From positions 1 through 14,097 of the forward strand of contig PWSL01000199.1 of assembly GCA_003563255.1 (NCBI GenBank): DNA of 14,097 bases, written 5' to 3'. This DNA comes from Desulfonatronospira sp. (GTDB lineage: Bacteria; Desulfobacterota; Desulfovibrionia; Desulfovibrionales; Desulfonatronovibrionaceae). The position numbers and the translations under genes are program-made. Under the pieces are notes generated by a model. That model had not been told where the DNA came from. It worked only from the letters and a program-made list of their open reading frames with translations, and ran no database searches. How positions within the stretch are numbered: the first letter of the stretch is position 1; every line of letters starts with the position of its first letter. Of this stretch, positions 1-6,306 are shown piece after piece.

Positions 1-24
1 AGCGATAAATGGTAATCTTAATAG

Positions 25-167
25 CACTACAGCGAAACTTATGGCTGACCTCCGGGGACTGGCTCTTTTGCCGCCAAATTTTTGGAGCAATTGCTATTTA
101 TCAACCGGCAAAAGTGCCTGTTTCCAATTGAGATACGATATTATATTTTATAAGTTTCGCTGTAGTG
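25..167. mobile_element. 143-bp MITE-like element with terminal inverted repeats
   Basis: The ends are perfect 17-bp inverted repeats: CACTACAGCGAAACTTA at 25-41 and its reverse complement at 151-167. The element is flanked on both sides by the 4-bp direct repeat ATAG (21-24 and 168-171), as expected for a target-site duplication. Deleting the element plus one ATAG recreates a sequence starting ATCTTAATAGATGCA, which occurs intact at 300-314, so an empty-site relative is visible in the same window. There is no credible transposase; the one open frame inside has no domain or coding character. It was probably mobilised in trans by an IS with matching ends; I cannot name the family. It carries a REP-like palindrome (54-125). 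Confidence 0.72.
54..125. repeat. REP-like palindrome with GGGGACTGG / GTGCCTGTTTCC ends
   Basis: Bases 58-73 (ACTGGCTCTTTTGCCG) and 106-121 (CGGCAAAAGTGCCTGT) are reverse complements at 14 of 16 positions, giving an imperfect hairpin with a 32-nt loop. The left end GGGGACTGG and the right end GTGCCTGTTTCC match the layout of the hairpin at 11994-12085 (GGGGACTGG and GTGCCTGTCCCC), although the stem interiors differ. This suggests two members of one dispersed palindromic family, of the kind mobilised by RAYT (REP-associated tyrosine) transposases. The family assignment is inference. It lies wholly inside the 25-167 element. Confidence 0.55.
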
Positions 168-243
168 ATAGATGCATCTGCATAAAGTCGAGGAATGAAA
201 AATTCAGAAATCAACAATCTACATAACTCTTTGATTTTACTGA

Positions 244-271
244 CCTCTGATCTCTGATCTCTGACGTCTGT
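244..271. repeat. 7-bp microsatellite (TCTCTGA-type)
   Basis: Four tandem heptamers can be read at 244-250, 251-257, 258-264 and 265-271 (CCTCTGA, TCTCTGA, TCTCTGA, CGTCTGT). The middle two are identical and the outer two have diverged. It runs directly into the hairpin at 269-300. No function is assigned. Confidence 0.6.
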
Positions 272-300
272 GACTGCAAAAATGACTTTTTGCAGTCACA
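269..300. repeat. Perfect 14-bp hairpin, part duplicated at 353-376
   Basis: TGTGACTGCAAAAA (269-282) is the exact reverse complement of 287-300, with a 4-nt TGAC loop. The right arm and its flank (282-305) recur at 353-376 with 23 of 24 bases identical, without the left arm. The stem contains A5/T5 but no U-tract follows it, so a terminator is not compelling. More likely it is repeat debris in this AT-rich region. Confidence 0.6.
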
Positions 301-398
301 TCTTAATAGATGCACCCGCAAAATGTCAGATATAAAATGGTAGTGGTAAATTATGACTTTTTGCAGTCGCATCTTATGAGACAGGTTATAAATTTTTG

Positions 399-414
399 AA
401 GTTTCGCTGTAGTG
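399..414. repeat. Solo third copy of the MITE terminal repeat
   Basis: AAGTTTCGCTGTAGTG at 399-414 is identical to the right end of the 25-167 element (152-167) and in the same orientation. It has no nearby left-end partner other than the one at 25. It could be a decayed second element or the right end of a longer 390-bp unit (25-414), but the 4-bp duplication supports 167 as the true end of the recent insertion. The copy lies 24 bp upstream of the candidate promoter -35 box. Confidence 0.6.
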
Positions 415-437
415 TTAATTTAACCCATAAAATTTAC

Positions 438-468
438 TTGAGAGTTTTATCAGTCAATATTTTATAAT
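438..468 (+). promoter_or_regulatory. Candidate sigma-70-type promoter for the nuoC-N operon
   Basis: TTGAGA at 438-443 resembles a -35 box and TATAAT at 463-468 is a perfect -10 hexamer, with a 19-nt spacer (slightly long). Transcription would start near 475, leaving a leader of roughly 88 nt before the nuoC ATG. The region is AT-rich and no gene lies upstream in the window, so the operon plausibly needs its own promoter here. This is a sequence match only; AT-rich DNA yields such matches by chance. Confidence 0.4.
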
Positions 469-562
469 AAATACTTAGAAGATTTGCCTGAAACGGCAGC
501 GAACCATAAAGCAGTCTGCACCAGACCGACGTTCTCTGCACCCTGGCCAAGGAGGTAAGTTG

Positions 563-1150
563 ATGAGCGAAGAAATCGCCCAGGCGGAAACAGCGTCCGA
601 GAAAACAACAAAGGCTGGAAAAACCGCCGGGAAAGAAGCTAAAAAAGAAGAGCCGCAGGGCCCCAGTTACACCGGCTATGACGCCGACTTCTTCGTGGCC
701 CCCCAGGATCTTTTCAAGGCAGTGGAAAAACTGGATCAGACAGGCTTCTTCCTGGAAGACGTGTCCTGTATAGATATGCAGGAAGGCTTCCAGATCGTCT
801 ATCACTTCGACAGATTTGACCAGCCCGGCCGGGTCGGCATCAGGGTGATGGTTTCCAAAGACAATCCGGAAGTACCTTCAATTTACGATATTTATCCCGG
901 AGCTGCATGGCACGAAAGAGAATGCTACGACTTCTTCGGGGTACGCTTTAAAGGCCACCCCAATCTGCTTCCCCTTCTTCTGGCTCCGGACCACGACGGT
1001 CCGCCCCCTCTGCTCAAAGACGAGTCCTCGCTCAAGGATATGCACCAGCTTTATCCGGACCGGGCTCATAGCCCAGTCTCCGTTGACAGCCAGGAATTTA
1101 TCCAGGCAATTACCAATTGTTCCAACAAACCAGGCAGGGATAAATCATGA
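563..1150 (+). CDS. nuoC: Complex I subunit C (30-kDa-type, NuoC)
   Basis: NuoC is a peripheral-arm subunit without cofactors that packs against NuoD near the quinone site. The family signature is clear at residues 112-140: WHERE (116-120), then DFFGV and GHP followed by a leucine-rich stretch. The start is ATG 563, with AAGGAGGT at 549-556 and 7 nt between GGAGG and ATG; an in-frame TTG directly before it has poorer spacing. The 195-residue length is normal for the unfused form. Residues 12-36 are a Lys/Ala/Glu-rich low-complexity N-terminus that is not part of the fold. The stop overlaps the nuoD start by ATGA. It is the first recognisable gene of the operon; nuoA and nuoB, usual upstream neighbours, are not seen. 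Confidence 0.95.
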   Translation: MSEEIAQAETASEKTTKAGKTAGKEAKKEEPQGPSYTGYDADFFVAPQDLFKAVEKLDQTGFFLEDVSCIDMQEGFQIVYHFDRFDQPGRVGIRVMVSKDNPEVPSIYDIYPGAAWHERECYDFFGVRFKGHPNLLPLLLAPDHDGPPPLLKDESSLKDMHQLYPDRAHSPVSVDSQEFIQAITNCSNKPGRDKS

Positions 1151-2307
1151 ACCTTGATCTGAGACTAGACACCAAGGGGGATTTTTATTCCCAGAGGTTC
1201 CAGCCCACTGAGCGCGAGGATACCCTGGTCCTGAACATGGGGCCTCAGCATCCATCCACTCACGGAGTGCTGCGCATACTGCTGGAAATCGACGGTGAAT
1301 ATATTCTCAGGGCCGAGCCGGTCCTGGGGTATATCCATCGCATGCACGAAAAGATGGCTGAAGTCATGAGCTATCCCCAGTACCTGCCCAACCCGGGGCG
1401 GACCGACTACCTGCATGCCCTGGCCTGGAACTGGGCACATGTGGCGGCCGTGGAAAGGCTCATGAACATCGAGGTACCGGAAAGGGCCGAATACATCAGG
1501 GTCATAACCTGCGAACTGAACCGGATCTCATCGCATCTACTGTGGTGGGGAGCCATTCTCCTGGACCTGGGTGCCTTCACCCCAATAATGTATGCCTTTG
1601 ACGACCGGGAAAGGATCCAGGACATCATGCAGCGCAACACAGGGTCCAGGCTGACCTACTGCTATTACAGATTCGGAGGGGTGGCCGCCGACATCGATGA
1701 CAAGTTCATCGAAGATACCAGGACAGAATGCGCCAGGCTCAAGGACCGGGCCAAGATGTTCAAGGACCTGGTCACGGACAACTTTATTCTGCGTAAAAGA
1801 ATGGAAGAGATCGGTGAAATCCCCATTGACACCTGCCGCAGGTATGGAGCCACAGGCCCGGTCCTGCGGGGATCCGGGCAGCCATACGATGTGCGGCGCG
1901 CAGAACCCTACTCCATTTACGATCGCTTCGACTTCAAAATCCCGGCCTACGATACCTGTGACTCCATGGGCCGCTACCTGGTGCGTATGGACGAGATACA
2001 GGAGAGTATAAAAATAATCGAGCAGGCTCTGGATACTCTGCCTGAAGGAGATTACATCCTGCCCAAAGCTCCCAAGCGTCCCAAACCACCGGCAGGCGAT
2101 GTGTACTTCGCAGTTGAAGGGGCCAGGGGCAAAATCGGAATTCACCTGGTAAGCGACGGGGGCAAATCCCCATATCGCCTCAAACTGCGGGCCCCCGGCT
2201 TCTCCAACCTGAGCCTCTTTTCCGAAGTCGCCCAGGGAACACTCATCGCCGACGCCGTCGCGATTCTGGCAAGCCTTGACCTGGTCATACCGGAGATAGA
2301 CAGATGA
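1147..2307 (+). CDS. nuoD: Complex I subunit D (49-kDa-type, NuoD)
   Basis: NuoD forms the quinone pocket with NuoB and NuoH and descends from the large subunit of [NiFe] hydrogenases. The hallmark GPQHPSTHGVLR occurs at residues 32-43, so His39 and Tyr88 (in DYLH) match the quinone-headgroup residues described in the family. GYIHRMHEKMAE (61-72) and the C-terminal EIDR are also typical. The paired N- and C-terminal cysteines that hold the NiFe centre in hydrogenases are absent, as expected for a quinone-type enzyme. At 386 residues it is of unfused length (not a NuoCD fusion). The start ATG 1147 overlaps the nuoC stop, with AGGGA at 1136-1140 as a modest ribosome site. The stop overlaps nuoH. 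Confidence 0.97.
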   Translation: MNLDLRLDTKGDFYSQRFQPTEREDTLVLNMGPQHPSTHGVLRILLEIDGEYILRAEPVLGYIHRMHEKMAEVMSYPQYLPNPGRTDYLHALAWNWAHVAAVERLMNIEVPERAEYIRVITCELNRISSHLLWWGAILLDLGAFTPIMYAFDDRERIQDIMQRNTGSRLTYCYYRFGGVAADIDDKFIEDTRTECARLKDRAKMFKDLVTDNFILRKRMEEIGEIPIDTCRRYGATGPVLRGSGQPYDVRRAEPYSIYDRFDFKIPAYDTCDSMGRYLVRMDEIQESIKIIEQALDTLPEGDYILPKAPKRPKPPAGDVYFAVEGARGKIGIHLVSDGGKSPYRLKLRAPGFSNLSLFSEVAQGTLIADAVAILASLDLVIPEIDR

Positions 2308-3287
2308 TAGAAGCAATACCTACGCAATTCATTATTATTTTCGTGGGCCTGCTGGCGATCATGGCCTTTGTCGGCCTCAACGCCGTGGTCCTGGTGTATC
2401 TGGAAAGGAAAGTGGCCGGTTTTATCCACAGGAGACCCGGTCCTTACGAAGTGGGCCCCCCATGCTTCCCTCACGGGATTCTGCAGCCCTTGGCCGATGG
2501 TCTCAAACTGGTGGGCAAGCAGATTTTCACCCCCAGGGGAGCGGACAGTTTCCTGTTCTGGCTGGCTCCAATGATATCCATAGCCCCGGCCATTGTCTGC
2601 TTTATCGCCATCCCTTTCGGGCCATACCTGCAGGTTATCAATACCAACGTGGGCCTGATTCTGATCCTGGCCTTCACCGGGATCAACGTCCTGGCCCTGT
2701 GCCTGGCCGGCTGGGCCTCACAGAACAAGTACGGCCTTATAGGCGCGGCCAGGGATATCTCCCAGGGTGTCGCCTACGAAATCCCTCTGCTCCTGGTGGT
2801 CCTGTCGGTGGTCTTCATGACCGGGACCTTCAACCTTTTCGACATCGCCGACGGACAGGGGGCCTGGCCGTGGCAGTGGTACATTGTATATCAGCCCCTG
2901 GCCTTTATTCTCTTTTTCATCTGTGCCCTGGCCGAAACCAACAGGAACCCCTTTGACCTCCCCGAGGCCGAGAGCGAGCTCACTGCCGGGTTCCACACCG
3001 AGTATTCGGGCATGGCTTTCGCCTGCTTTTTCCTTGCGGAATACGCCTACATGGTGGTGGCGGCCTGTATCATCGCAATTCTGTTCCTGGGCGGATTTCA
3101 GGGACCGGTTGCACCCGGGATATGGTGGTTTCTGGCCAAGGTCTATGTTTTGCTGCTGATCATGATCTGGATCAGGTGGACTTTTCCTAGGGTACGTTTT
3201 GATCAGCTGCTCAACATCTGCTGGAAATGGCTGATTCCCCTTGCCGTTCTTAATCTTCTGATAACCTTAGCGGTGATTGCCTTATGA
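2304..3287 (+). CDS. nuoH: Complex I membrane subunit H (NuoH)
   Basis: NuoH is the membrane subunit that closes the quinone chamber and links quinone reduction to the proton-pumping arm. ERKVAG begins at residue 34, LQPLADGLKL follows from 60, and the strongest signature is at 210-236 (AETNRNPFDLPEAE, then HTEYSG). The 327-residue length and multiple hydrophobic segments fit the family. One oddity is VGP-PCFP-HGILQP: about four residues (53-56) are inserted in the normally tight RxGPxxVGPxGLLQP loop facing the quinone site. The start ATG 2304 overlaps the nuoD stop by ATGA, with GGAG at 2292-2295. The stop overlaps nuoI in the same way, implying translational coupling. Confidence 0.97.
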   Translation: MIEAIPTQFIIIFVGLLAIMAFVGLNAVVLVYLERKVAGFIHRRPGPYEVGPPCFPHGILQPLADGLKLVGKQIFTPRGADSFLFWLAPMISIAPAIVCFIAIPFGPYLQVINTNVGLILILAFTGINVLALCLAGWASQNKYGLIGAARDISQGVAYEIPLLLVVLSVVFMTGTFNLFDIADGQGAWPWQWYIVYQPLAFILFFICALAETNRNPFDLPEAESELTAGFHTEYSGMAFACFFLAEYAYMVVAACIIAILFLGGFQGPVAPGIWWFLAKVYVLLLIMIWIRWTFPRVRFDQLLNICWKWLIPLAVLNLLITLAVIAL

Positions 3288-3823
3288 TAGTCAAAAGCTT
3301 GAGCGAAACCCTGTCGGGCATGTGGAGCCTGCTGGTGGGAATGAAGGTGACCGCAGTCAACTTCAAATCACCCCAGATAACCGTCCATTACCCGCGTCAG
3401 GTCACCAACCTGGATGGCTACCGGGGACATATTGAGCTTGTTCCAAGCGATGAAGATCCCACGAAGTCCAAGTGCATAGCCTGTAGCAATTGTGTGCGCA
3501 TATGCCCGGGAGCCTGCATTTCTCTGAAGGCTTCCAAGCCCAAGAAAAAGGCGGCCCCGGAAAAGACTGACGCCCCTTCTACTGCAAACGAAGCCCAACC
3601 AGAAAGCAAAAAAGAAGCCCCACCTAAAAAGGCCAAGCCTGAATTGCAGTCCTTTGTCCTGGACTACAACTATTGCTGCCTCTGCGGACTGTGCGTTGAG
3701 AGTTGCCCCTCCGGGGCCTTGAGATACTCCAGCGACGTTTATGTAGCCGGATTCACCAGGCAGGAGTTTGTCTACGACCTGCTGTCCAGACTTCAATATC
3801 AGGCTCAGAAAAAGGAGCAGTAA
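3284..3823 (+). CDS. nuoI: Complex I 2x[4Fe-4S] subunit I (NuoI)
   Basis: NuoI is an 8Fe ferredoxin-like subunit that carries electrons along the peripheral arm towards the N2 cluster. Two CxxCxxCxxxCP motifs are complete: Cys64/67/70/74 and Cys131/134/137/141. Between them, residues 83-119 form a Lys/Pro/Ala/Glu-rich low-complexity linker, longer than the short spacer usual in NuoI (E. coli type). The N-terminus (about 1-30) is the amphipathic segment that sits on the membrane near NuoH. Length is 179 residues. The start ATG 3284 overlaps the nuoH stop; the stop TAA directly abuts the nuoJ ATG. The position between nuoH and nuoJ is the standard complex I order minus nuoE/F/G. Confidence 0.96.
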   Translation: MIVKSLSETLSGMWSLLVGMKVTAVNFKSPQITVHYPRQVTNLDGYRGHIELVPSDEDPTKSKCIACSNCVRICPGACISLKASKPKKKAAPEKTDAPSTANEAQPESKKEAPPKKAKPELQSFVLDYNYCCLCGLCVESCPSGALRYSSDVYVAGFTRQEFVYDLLSRLQYQAQKKEQ

Positions 3824-4348
3824 ATGGAAAATCTGGAATACGAAAGACTGGCCTGGGCAGTGCTCTTCGGGCACATCGTCATAATAGTCGTCGGCGGATT
3901 TATGACTGTACTTTCCCAGAGTCTGGTCCGGGCACTTGTAGGCTTGATAATGACCCTCTTCGGCGTGGCTGGACTGTTTTTCCTCATGGCCGCCCCCTTT
4001 ATCGCCCTGATGCAGATCCTCATCTATGTCGGCGCAGTCAGCGTGCTAATTTTTTTCGCCATCATGCTCACCAGTGCATGGCCGGGTGGAGATGAAAGCG
4101 GGAAATGCTCAGGCAGAAAGTATATTTATGCCGGCGTGGCCGGGCTCGTGCCAGCCGTTATTCTGGCTACAGCGGCCATCCGTTCTGCTCCACCATCATT
4201 TCTGGTGCCGGAAGAGACGGAAATCAGCGTTCTGGGGAAGTTTTTCCTGGAGGATTTCATCCTGCCCTTCGAGCTAATCTCATTGCTGCTGACTGTAGCC
4301 ATGGCTGGTGCAGTAGTCCTGGCTTTTGAAATGAGGAGGAAAAAATGA
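3824..4348 (+). CDS. nuoJ: Complex I membrane subunit J (NuoJ)
   Basis: NuoJ is a five-helix membrane subunit between NuoH and the antiporter-like subunits; its third helix holds the pi-bulge that switches during turnover. The sequence is hydrophobic throughout, with the characteristic ALMQILIYVGAVSVLIFF near residues 61-78. The 174-residue length is usual for the family. The start ATG directly follows the nuoI stop, with AAGGAG at 3812-3817 and 6 nt spacing. The gene ends in an ATGA overlap with nuoK and a strong GAGGAGG just inside its 3' end serves nuoK. Confidence 0.94.
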   Translation: MENLEYERLAWAVLFGHIVIIVVGGFMTVLSQSLVRALVGLIMTLFGVAGLFFLMAAPFIALMQILIYVGAVSVLIFFAIMLTSAWPGGDESGKCSGRKYIYAGVAGLVPAVILATAAIRSAPPSFLVPEETEISVLGKFFLEDFILPFELISLLLTVAMAGAVVLAFEMRRKK

Positions 4349-4653
4349 GTGTAATGACCATCTACCACCTGGTGGCCATTTTTCTGTTGTGTCTGGGCAT
4401 ATTCGGCATTGCCTACAGAAGGACCCTGGTGGGGATTGTTCTCGGTATAGAGCTTATACTCAACGGAGCAGGCCTTAGCATCATGGCCTCTGCGCAACTC
4501 ACACCGGCCCCTAATGAACTGGGACAGGTGGGGGCCTTGCTGGTCATGGGTATAGCCGCAGCCGAAGCAACCCTGCTGCTGGCCATCCTTCTGGTTGTTT
4601 CCAGGCGCTTCAAAAATGTTGAGGCCGGCAAACTTATCACTATGCGAGGATAA
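4345..4653 (+). CDS. nuoK: Complex I membrane subunit K (NuoK)
   Basis: NuoK is a small three-helix subunit (102 residues) resembling MrpC that provides the E-channel glutamates linking NuoJ to the first antiporter-like subunit. Glu36 (in GIELILNG) and Glu74 (in AAAEATL) match the two essential membrane glutamates of E. coli NuoK (Glu36 and Glu72). Predicted helices are about 3-22, 28-48 and 60-86. The start ATG 4345 overlaps the nuoJ stop and has GAGGAGG a few bases upstream. The stop TAA (4651-4653) is followed after 3 nt by a short ORF, and then the additional antiporter subunit. Confidence 0.95.
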   Translation: MSVMTIYHLVAIFLLCLGIFGIAYRRTLVGIVLGIELILNGAGLSIMASAQLTPAPNELGQVGALLVMGIAAAEATLLLAILLVVSRRFKNVEAGKLITMRG

Positions 4654-4656
4654 AAA

Positions 4657-4722
4657 ATGTCTTGGGATCTAAAGCTGCGCTTTGGTTTCGCCTCTAGCCC
4701 AAATAAGGATGTTATGACATGA
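4657..4722 (+). CDS. Possible 21-residue leader/coupling ORF
   Basis: A short ORF (N-terminus MSWDLKLRFGF, C-terminus NKDVMT) starts at ATG 4657 with GAGGA at 4646-4650 and 6 nt spacing. Its TGA (4720-4722) overlaps the ATG of the next gene (4719) by ATGA, the same junction style used elsewhere in this operon. This suggests translation runs through the spacer between nuoK and the extra antiporter subunit. The peptide has no recognisable domain. It may be a coupling device rather than a functional protein, or chance: 22 codons is short. Confidence 0.4.
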   Translation: MSWDLKLRFGFASSPNKDVMT

Positions 4723-6230
4723 TGCCCTCTATTTTACTCCAGATAATCTTTGTCCCGGCTCTGGCCGCCTTGGTTATCCTGCTCTTCAGGTTTCAGCTGG
4801 GTATGAAAGCTGGATGGGTGGCTGTAGCTGGACTTGCATACACTACTCTTCTGTTGCTCCTTGCCTTTTTCAATGTCTACAAAGGCGCGCCTATCGAGGA
4901 AACGTACCAGATACTTAAAAGCCCGGATATAAGTATTACCCTGGTTGCAGACGGACTCAGCATCGCTGTGGCCTTTATCTGCAATATCCTCTGCCTGGCT
5001 TTGGGCACTTATTCCATAAAGTATATCTATCACCGCATCGAGGTCCTGTACCCGGAGACCATTGGAAACAAGGGCGAAATAAGCTGGTATGCTTGTTTTT
5101 ATTATCTCTTCCTGTTCTTTCCAGTGGGGTTTATGGGTGTCAGTTTTGCCAGCGACCTGGTACTGATGTACTTTTTTCTTGAAGTCCTGACACTGTTTTT
5201 GTTTTTCCTCATGGCCTACTTCGGCTACTATGAACGGGTATGGGTGGCCATAATCTGTACTGTATGGGGAATATTCTCAGCGTTGTTCTTCCTGGCCGGA
5301 GTGGCCCTTATCTACTCCCAGACCGGGTCATTTCAGATTGAACAGATCCACACAATGTCCGGAGACCCCTTGGCGTTCTGGGCTATCCTGCTGGTTCTGG
5401 TGGGCATGATCGCCAAACTGGCCATCGTCCCGCTGCATGTCTGGATGCCCTGGGTTCACGCAGAACATCCTACCTGCATTGCCGGACTTCTTGCGGTGTA
5501 TGCCAATATTGCGGCTTATATTATAGTCAGGATGCTGGTTTTGCCCCTGTGGGACGATTTTCAGGTTTTCGGACCGTACATCATGGTACTGGCTGTAATC
5601 ACCATGGTTTACGGCTCACTGCTTACCCTGGCTCAGAGGGATATGAAACGCATCCCGGCCTGCTCAACCATCAGTCAGAGCGCCTATTCCATGCTGGGCA
5701 TCGGGGCTTTGACGGCCGCCAGCATTGAAGGGGGGCTGTTCTTTTTCCTGAGTCACATCATGGGCAAGACGGTCTTCTTTTCCGCCTGCGGTCTGGTAGT
5801 TTATATGACCCACATCAGAAACGTAAAATATCTGGGCGGACTTGGGGCAAAAATGCCCATTACCGCATTGGTTTTTCTAAGCGGGGGCATGATGCTGGCT
5901 GGTATACCGCCTTTCAGCAGCTTTGCCGCGGAAGTGGTGATGTTTGCAGGAATATTCGAGCGCGGAGACACTTTCGGCCTGGTCATCGGAATCATCGGGC
6001 TGATGGCGATTCTATTAAGTATTTCGTATGCAGTGCATTTTACACGCATAATATTCTTTGGTCCGCTCCCGGAAAAGCTGGCCAATGATGATCATATCAA
6101 GGATCCGCCCTGGGTAATGCTGGCACCACTCATCGCTATTATCCTTTTATCAGCGTTTCTGGGGCTTTACCCGACTCTGGTCATGGAGCTTTTCGAACCG
6201 GTCATCAGTAGTGCAATAGCCAACATGTAA
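4719..6230 (+). CDS. Additional NuoM-like antiporter subunit of complex I
   Basis: This 503-residue polytopic protein belongs to the proton-conducting antiporter-like family (NuoL/M/N, MrpA/D, HyfB). Channel residues are in place: Glu155 in helix 5 (FFLEVLTL), Lys233 in helix 7 (IAKLAIVPLHVWMP) and Glu405 in the C-terminal half (SFAAEVVMF), the last matching the NuoM-type glutamate. Near Lys233 it reads MPWVHAEHPTCIAGLLA, unlike the LPxAHxEAPT of standard NuoM, so it is a distinct subtype. It lies between nuoK and nuoL, in addition to normal nuoL, nuoM and nuoN, making a fourth pumping-type subunit. Start ATG 4719 (AAGGAT at 4705-4710, 8 nt spacing) is coupled to a short upstream ORF; ATG 4722 is an alternative. 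It could instead be MrpD- or HyfB-related; the residues favour NuoM. Confidence 0.85.
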   Translation: MMPSILLQIIFVPALAALVILLFRFQLGMKAGWVAVAGLAYTTLLLLLAFFNVYKGAPIEETYQILKSPDISITLVADGLSIAVAFICNILCLALGTYSIKYIYHRIEVLYPETIGNKGEISWYACFYYLFLFFPVGFMGVSFASDLVLMYFFLEVLTLFLFFLMAYFGYYERVWVAIICTVWGIFSALFFLAGVALIYSQTGSFQIEQIHTMSGDPLAFWAILLVLVGMIAKLAIVPLHVWMPWVHAEHPTCIAGLLAVYANIAAYIIVRMLVLPLWDDFQVFGPYIMVLAVITMVYGSLLTLAQRDMKRIPACSTISQSAYSMLGIGALTAASIEGGLFFFLSHIMGKTVFFSACGLVVYMTHIRNVKYLGGLGAKMPITALVFLSGGMMLAGIPPFSSFAAEVVMFAGIFERGDTFGLVIGIIGLMAILLSISYAVHFTRIIFFGPLPEKLANDDHIKDPPWVMLAPLIAIILLSAFLGLYPTLVMELFEPVISSAIANM

Positions 6231-6233
6231 CTA

Positions 6234-6267
6234 CTGGGTTTTTTCTACCCAGCGCTGTAAATACAGC
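6234..6267 (+). other. Two small hairpins between the extra antiporter gene and nuoL
   Basis: CTGGGT (6234-6239) pairs with ACCCAG (6247-6252) around a T-rich 7-nt loop, followed immediately by GCTGTA/TACAGC (6254-6259 and 6262-6267). No U-tract follows, so these are not good terminators. They could be RNA processing or stability sites in the 76-nt gap. Confidence 0.35.
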
Positions 6268-6306
6268 CCATAGATAAGAACTATAAACCTTGAGGTGGGT
6301 ACGAAT

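Noticed and set aside
41..226. 61-codon open frame in the upstream region
   Set aside because: It lies mostly inside the 25-167 inverted-repeat element, has no ribosome site and no recognisable protein features.
1537..2316. Long minus-strand open frame opposite nuoD
   Set aside because: The plus strand encodes unmistakable NuoD; the reverse frame is a shadow with no family resemblance.
6295..6306. GTG start for nuoL at 6295
   Set aside because: The GTG overlaps the ribosome binding site that serves the ATG at 6307.
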